DNA of 9,771 bases from Marinospirillum sp. (GTDB taxonomy: Bacteria; Pseudomonadota; Gammaproteobacteria; Pseudomonadales; Halomonadaceae), in contig NZ_JACUUA010000132.1 in the NCBI RefSeq assembly GCF_014859565.1, forward strand, positions 1-9,771, read 5' to 3'. The notes beneath the pieces were generated by a model. The model was not told the origin of the DNA and ran no database searches. It saw nothing but the letters and a program-made list of their open reading frames with translations. A program made the position numbers and the translations under genes. This document shows, one piece after another, positions 6,848 to 9,771 of this stretch (position 1 is the stretch's first letter; every line of letters starts with the position of its first letter).

Positions 6848-7735
6848 AGGGTAGTCTTTTTTCTTACGGCTGGAAAAAGGCAACACAGCTACCGCTGGCA
6901 GAGCGCGTTGTTCCATAGTGGTGCGAACCAGTTCGACCATCTTTTGCATATCTTCGGGGGTACGTTTGTCGGCACGGCTGATCACCACCAGGCGTGGAAT
7001 ATCCTGCCGCAAGCTAGCTAAAAACTTGAGATCATTTTCTGAAATCACTCCCGCTTCAGCGGAAACCACCCAGATAATAAACTGCGCCGAATTGAGCTGG
7101 GCGCGAGCCAGGTTGGCATCGGTGCGATCACTCCAGCTCTTGTCATCAGGCTTGGAATAGCCGGGGGTATCCAGCAGTGCCAGATTCTTAAAAGGAAAGT
7201 CCGGCAGACTGATAAAAGCTGACTGCAAAAGTGCAGAAACCTGACTGCCATAACGCTCTTTTTCATCATGCGTCAGGCTTAAAAACTCTTCTTGTGATAG
7301 TTCCACCCGCCGCTTAAAGAGGTTGAGTGCGGTAATGGCTTCGGCTTCACCTTGCAGCAGATAAGTCGGCAAAGAGGTGGTGGGATCCACCTCGGTAGCC
7401 AGTCGCTTTTGACCTAAAAGGGCATTGATCAGGCTGGACTTACCGGCGCTGAAAGCACCACCCAAGCCCACTACTACCTTTTCTGCCAGATGCGGAAACT
7501 CACAAAACTCGTGAAAGCGTTCCATTTCCAGCATCAGGTTCTGATGCAGCTCGGTAAAGTTGTGTGGGCTGCGCTGCCGGGCTAACTCCGGCAGTTCATG
7601 GGTGATGATTTTTTTCAGCTTCGACAGTTCATCGGCCAGCTCATTTTGCACTGGGCTGGTGTCAGAATCGGCATGGCTTGCACGGCAAACTAATAGATAG
7701 CGTGCCCATAGTTCATCCTGGGTGAGCTCATTCAT
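6029..7735 (-). CDS. Dynamin-like GTPase 2 (568 aa) with C-terminal TerB-like helical region
   Basis: Dynamin-superfamily GTPase. The GTPase domain follows a helical lead: P-loop GAFSAGKS (93-100), PTTS switch I (118-121), DTPG (189-192), and SRAD (253-256) at G4, with Arg for Lys as in GTPase 3. Residues 18-296 are almost the same as in GTPase 3. A stalk-like helical part, including RRLARLNRILTL (340-351), follows. The last ~105 residues (about 464-568) are different: AATISESIKANGYINQKQF with MIEHFGL, followed by further short helices, resembles a TerB-type helical bundle. TerB-like domains are known from tellurite-resistance and other stress systems that act near membranes; the match here is by pattern and tentative. 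No paddle-like transmembrane hairpin is seen. The ATG at 7735 has AGGA 6 nt upstream and lies 16 nt past the stop of GTPase 1. The tail DNA is AT-rich. It likely works with GTPase 1, the membrane-binding member. Confidence 0.92.
   Translation of the reverse strand: MNELTQDELWARYLLVCRASHADSDTSPVQNELADELSKLKKIITHELPELARQRSPHNFTELHQNLMLEMERFHEFCEFPHLAEKVVVGLGGAFSAGKSSLINALLGQKRLATEVDPTTSLPTYLLQGEAEAITALNLFKRRVELSQEEFLSLTHDEKERYGSQVSALLQSAFISLPDFPFKNLALLDTPGYSKPDDKSWSDRTDANLARAQLNSAQFIIWVVSAEAGVISENDLKFLASLRQDIPRLVVISRADKRTPEDMQKMVELVRTTMEQRALPAVAVLPFSSRKKKDYPVKPIIKHLQRWSAEPRALPFKVNFMSQLALFEGFLTTEKKQAQRRLARLNRILTLVDDHAALDDLTELKAIAGAEVKKVELLRNNLQIIESNFITLLESIGHSLHMDFSDKKTAQKSILDALVEHRKHLKKSEPNYSADFATLKKAAISAKKESDWGIQFITIKNLAEAERIFIAATISESIKANGYINQKQFSQLEKMIEHFGLKESASELLSASFLTGYKVDSKLINCFENEDVFAEFAVNLIFLLSLNEGFKEEHSVIFSEINKIFCQK
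6848..7684 (-). repeat. Direct repeat copy A: GTPase head within GTPase 2
   Basis: This is the partner of the repeat at 4517-5353, encoding residues 18-296 of GTPase 2 in the same orientation and without gaps. The region before it (the first 17 codons) and everything after the DYP codons differ from GTPase 3, so the duplication or the homogenised tract is confined to the GTPase head. Confidence 0.93.
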
Positions 7736-7751
7736 GATTTTTCCTGTTATT

Positions 7752-9443
7752 TTATGAGATTATTACTTCGCTCAAATCAGTTTTTATTGACTCTAATTCC
7801 TGTAAGTCAGCAAGGTATTTGCTGCGCATCTTTTCAAATTCTTCGCGTCCTTTCTTAAGCTCTTCTTCAAGCTGGTCAAGCGTTTGCTTGTGCTGCTGGT
7901 TTTGAAGCTCTGTGGCTGCAATTATCTGCTCTTTTGCCTCTTCTATTTGTTTTTTTAGCTGTTGACGCAGGGTTAGGTCTATTTGGTTTTTTACATCCGG
8001 TATAACCTTATTGATTATTTGATTTTTAACACTTTCAGCTTTGGCAGCTGGATCTTCTTTAGACGAAGCCCCACCAAACAAGCTGACAAACAAGGAAATG
8101 ATACCGCCTACAACTAAGCCAATAGGGCCAGTTATTTTTGTAAGTATTAGCGGCAAAATAGATGTGATTACCTGCTGAATTCCTGAAGTGTTAATTTTTA
8201 AACTATCAGTTTTCTCTAAACCATCACCTGAAAGGTCTAATGTCGTATCAATGCTTAGCACTTCTGGTAAGTCTTGCTCTATACGATCAAAATAACGCTG
8301 AAGTTTAGGTGCAAACTCTTCTTGTATGCCCTCTGAAACTGCCAGACGCACTGTTGTTCCGATAGGTCCTTTTATATCTGCACCATTAATGGCTTGTGCA
8401 GCAAGTGACTCTACCTGGGCAAGCAAACTGCTTTCGATGCGATGGATGATTTTAGATGCTGCCGGACCAAGTTGTGCATCTAACGACTGTGTTTCCATTT
8501 GAACACGGTCAGCAAACTGCTGCATTTCCGTTTCGAGAACTTTTCTCTGCGCATTGAGCTGCTCTTCATTCAGGTTCTCCTGGTTTGCAAGTGTCTCAAG
8601 CCGTTTTTGTAAACCTGCCATGTCACGCAGAAGGGGTGTAACAATTGCTGCTGAATATCTTTCGCCTACCCGTGTCTGCAAGCTCAGCAGAAGCTCCACA
8701 AAACTTTGTATCTGATTCTTACGTGCTGATATTTGTACAACACCTAAAGGAGGCTGCCCAAGTATTTTTGTAACCTCTAGCGTGACTTGTTTTTGAACAG
8801 CATCCACATCTTCTTGCGGTTTTTTATCTGACTTGGTGATAACGACAATAGCAGGCATTTTACGAACGGCTAGCTCAGATACAAATGCACGTAAACTATC
8901 TCTGAGGTTACCTTCATCTGCACTTACAACGAGACAGTAAGCCAGGCTTCGATATAAGTAGCTATCAATTGCCCTGGAGTGCTGGTCAATACCTGAGTCC
9001 CATCCGGGCATGTCAACTAGAGTTAGCTGGCTGATTGCCTGAAGGTGTCCTGCTGGTAGCCTTGCTTCTAGCCAACCATTTGGTAGGAGGCTCGAAAATT
9101 GTTGCGCACGTACAGCTTCATGACTGAGATTTTGAGTTTGTCCATCAGGTGTGTAGCCTATGAACTGTATTTTAGGGGCATACGTCAGCTCAACCGGCAA
9201 AGCTGTTTCCGGATTTACTTCAACAGCAAATAGCTTTTCACCAATTAGCGCATTGACCAGGGTTGTTTTACCAGAGCTAAAAGCACCAACAAGTGGCACC
9301 CTGATAGTAAATTTTTCAGCTTCAGCAGCAATGCGGCTAAGCTCAATGCTTGATTTTTCATATTGGCCATAAAGGTGCACCAGCTTAGGTAGGCTATTCT
9401 TAACAGCTGTTGCCTGTGGCAAGCTTTCATGTTGCGGATACAT
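7752..9443 (-). CDS. Dynamin-like GTPase 1 with membrane hairpin and coiled coil (563 aa)
   Basis: This is the most canonical dynamin-like protein of the four. After a helical lead (about 15-45) come P-loop GAFSSGKT (53-60), switch I with NPETALP (77-83; Thr80), G3 DMPG (144-147), and a complete G4 TKSD (203-206), followed by SARK (239-242), a plausible G5. The stalk is helical. Residues about 422-457 form a long hydrophobic stretch broken by GP at 439-440, with segments IQQVITSILPLIL and IGLVVGGIISLFVSLF; this resembles the membrane-inserting paddle hairpin of bacterial dynamin-like proteins. The C-terminus (about 485-560) is a strong Glu/Lys/Gln-rich coiled coil. By family, it should bind and hydrolyse GTP and associate with the cytoplasmic membrane. 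The ATG at 9443 follows AAAGGAG with a 9-nt spacer. It is the first GTPase of the operon and the only one with an obvious membrane-insertion segment. Confidence 0.94.
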   Translation of the reverse strand: MYPQHESLPQATAVKNSLPKLVHLYGQYEKSSIELSRIAAEAEKFTIRVPLVGAFSSGKTTLVNALIGEKLFAVEVNPETALPVELTYAPKIQFIGYTPDGQTQNLSHEAVRAQQFSSLLPNGWLEARLPAGHLQAISQLTLVDMPGWDSGIDQHSRAIDSYLYRSLAYCLVVSADEGNLRDSLRAFVSELAVRKMPAIVVITKSDKKPQEDVDAVQKQVTLEVTKILGQPPLGVVQISARKNQIQSFVELLLSLQTRVGERYSAAIVTPLLRDMAGLQKRLETLANQENLNEEQLNAQRKVLETEMQQFADRVQMETQSLDAQLGPAASKIIHRIESSLLAQVESLAAQAINGADIKGPIGTTVRLAVSEGIQEEFAPKLQRYFDRIEQDLPEVLSIDTTLDLSGDGLEKTDSLKINTSGIQQVITSILPLILTKITGPIGLVVGGIISLFVSLFGGASSKEDPAAKAESVKNQIINKVIPDVKNQIDLTLRQQLKKQIEEAKEQIIAATELQNQQHKQTLDQLEEELKKGREEFEKMRSKYLADLQELESIKTDLSEVIIS

Positions 9444-9499
9444 ATTGTCCTACTCCTTTAATTGTTTGGTGCTTATAAAGTGTTAAGTGCTATTTGGTA
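9444..9499. other. Longest intergenic gap in the window (56 nt)
   Basis: Apart from the Shine-Dalgarno site of GTPase 1 (9453-9459), this gap holds AT-rich sequence with a short imperfect repeat (CACTTAACACTT on the minus strand). I see no stem-loop followed by a T-run and no convincing -35/-10 pair with normal spacing, so read-through from the zinc-ribbon gene is likely. Confidence 0.5.
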
Positions 9500-9703
9500 T
9501 TATTTTTTATTCAAATGCGCTTGCATCTCTGCCAGCAAGCCTTTCACTGGCCCTGCTGCTTTATGTTCCAACTCACTATTCCCGCACTTGGGGCAATTGC
9601 TTACATAGTCGTGTCCTGGCATGAACACATCGCTTCTCGGGGCAAAGGTTTTGCTCCAGCCGCACTGTTTGCAGATCAGTTCAAAAGGCTGAGGTTTGAT
9701 CAT
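9500..9703 (-). CDS. Small zinc-ribbon protein (67 aa)
   Basis: This 67-residue protein carries two CxxC knuckles, CKQC (11-14) and CPKC (37-40), each followed by Gly, with 22 residues between them. That is a classic zinc-ribbon or rubredoxin-type four-cysteine site expected to bind one zinc ion. A short helix-forming tail (about 53-67, GLLAEMQAHLNKK) follows. Such small ribbons usually mediate protein or nucleic-acid contacts; no specific function can be read. The ATG overlaps the stop of the upstream gene as ATGA and is preceded by GGGAG with a 7-nt spacer, so translation of the two is probably coupled. Being cotranscribed with the dynamins, it could be an assembly or regulatory subunit, but this is only a guess. 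The complementary strand has a similar-length open frame, which lacks these motifs. Confidence 0.85.
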   Translation of the reverse strand: MIKPQPFELICKQCGWSKTFAPRSDVFMPGHDYVSNCPKCGNSELEHKAAGPVKGLLAEMQAHLNKK

Positions 9704-9771
9704 TCTGCTGCTCCCTGTGTTGTGCCATAAAAACCATTTAGCTGGTTCAGCGTTTGTTTGATTTCTTCCAC
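9700..9771 (-). CDS. C-terminal 23 codons of an unidentified upstream gene
   Basis: The window edge cuts a gene whose last 23 codons read in frame from base 9771 (VEEIKQTLNQLNGFYG, then a short polar tail) to a TGA at 9702-9700. The stop shares bases with the ATG of the zinc-ribbon gene (ATGA), a typical operon junction that supports this frame being coding. The fragment looks like a terminal helix and is too short to identify. The operon therefore extends further upstream, and its promoter is not in this window. Confidence 0.6.
   Translation of the reverse strand: MEEIKQTLNQLNGFYGTTQGAAE

Noticed and set aside
9444..9499. Promoter or terminator between the zinc-ribbon and GTPase 1 genes
   Set aside because: TTAACA and TATAAG-like words are present on the minus strand but too close together, and there is no GC-rich stem followed by a T-run.
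9494..9730. 78-codon plus-strand open frame opposite the zinc-ribbon gene
   Set aside because: The minus-strand frame has two CxxC motifs, a good Shine-Dalgarno site and an ATGA junction; the plus-strand frame has none of these.

Overview
The window holds one unbroken run of co-oriented genes, all on the minus strand, so it reads from right to left. Seven genes are complete, and one at each edge is cut off. Junctions are tight (an ATGA overlap up to a 56-nt gap). I see no tRNA, rRNA, insertion sequence, CRISPR array, terminator or convincing internal promoter. This fits a single operon whose promoter and terminator lie outside the window. Protein style and good Shine-Dalgarno sites suggest a Gram-negative bacterium, probably a gammaproteobacterium with mid-range GC, but no marker gene fixes the organism.

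Order of transcription: (1) the last 23 codons of an unknown gene; (2) a 67-residue zinc-ribbon protein; (3) dynamin-like GTPase 1 (563 aa, canonical GTPase motifs, a hydrophobic hairpin that may insert into membranes, and a C-terminal coiled coil); (4) dynamin-like GTPase 2 (568 aa, with a C-terminal region resembling a TerB domain); (5) a 199-residue protein with a very basic N-terminus and a C-terminal half resembling a bacterial PH domain; (6) dynamin-like GTPase 3 (515 aa), whose first ~290 residues are nearly a copy of GTPase 2; (7) a 476-residue protein with a helical, perhaps TerB-like, head and a right-handed beta-helix tail; (8) dynamin-like GTPase 4 (705 aa, largely coiled coil, with a Trp-rich loop); (9) the start of an alpha/beta hydrolase with a GHSTGG nucleophile elbow.

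Four large dynamin-superfamily GTPases in one operon, with a candidate lipid-binding PH-like protein, TerB-like modules and a candidate lipase or esterase, point to a membrane-acting system. Bacterial dynamin-like proteins often work as pairs and remodel or protect membranes; some (LeoA/LeoBC, also called Eleos, and Bacillus DynA) are linked to vesicle secretion or phage tolerance. A membrane-surveillance, repair or defence role here is inference.

The operon is also a compositional mosaic. Conserved GTPase or helical heads are relatively GC-rich, while the tail of GTPase 2, the PH-like gene and the beta-helix tail are strikingly AT-rich. With the 837-bp duplicated GTPase head at 4517-5353 and 6848-7684, this suggests constant heads joined to exchangeable tails, with possible recombination between the two heads.
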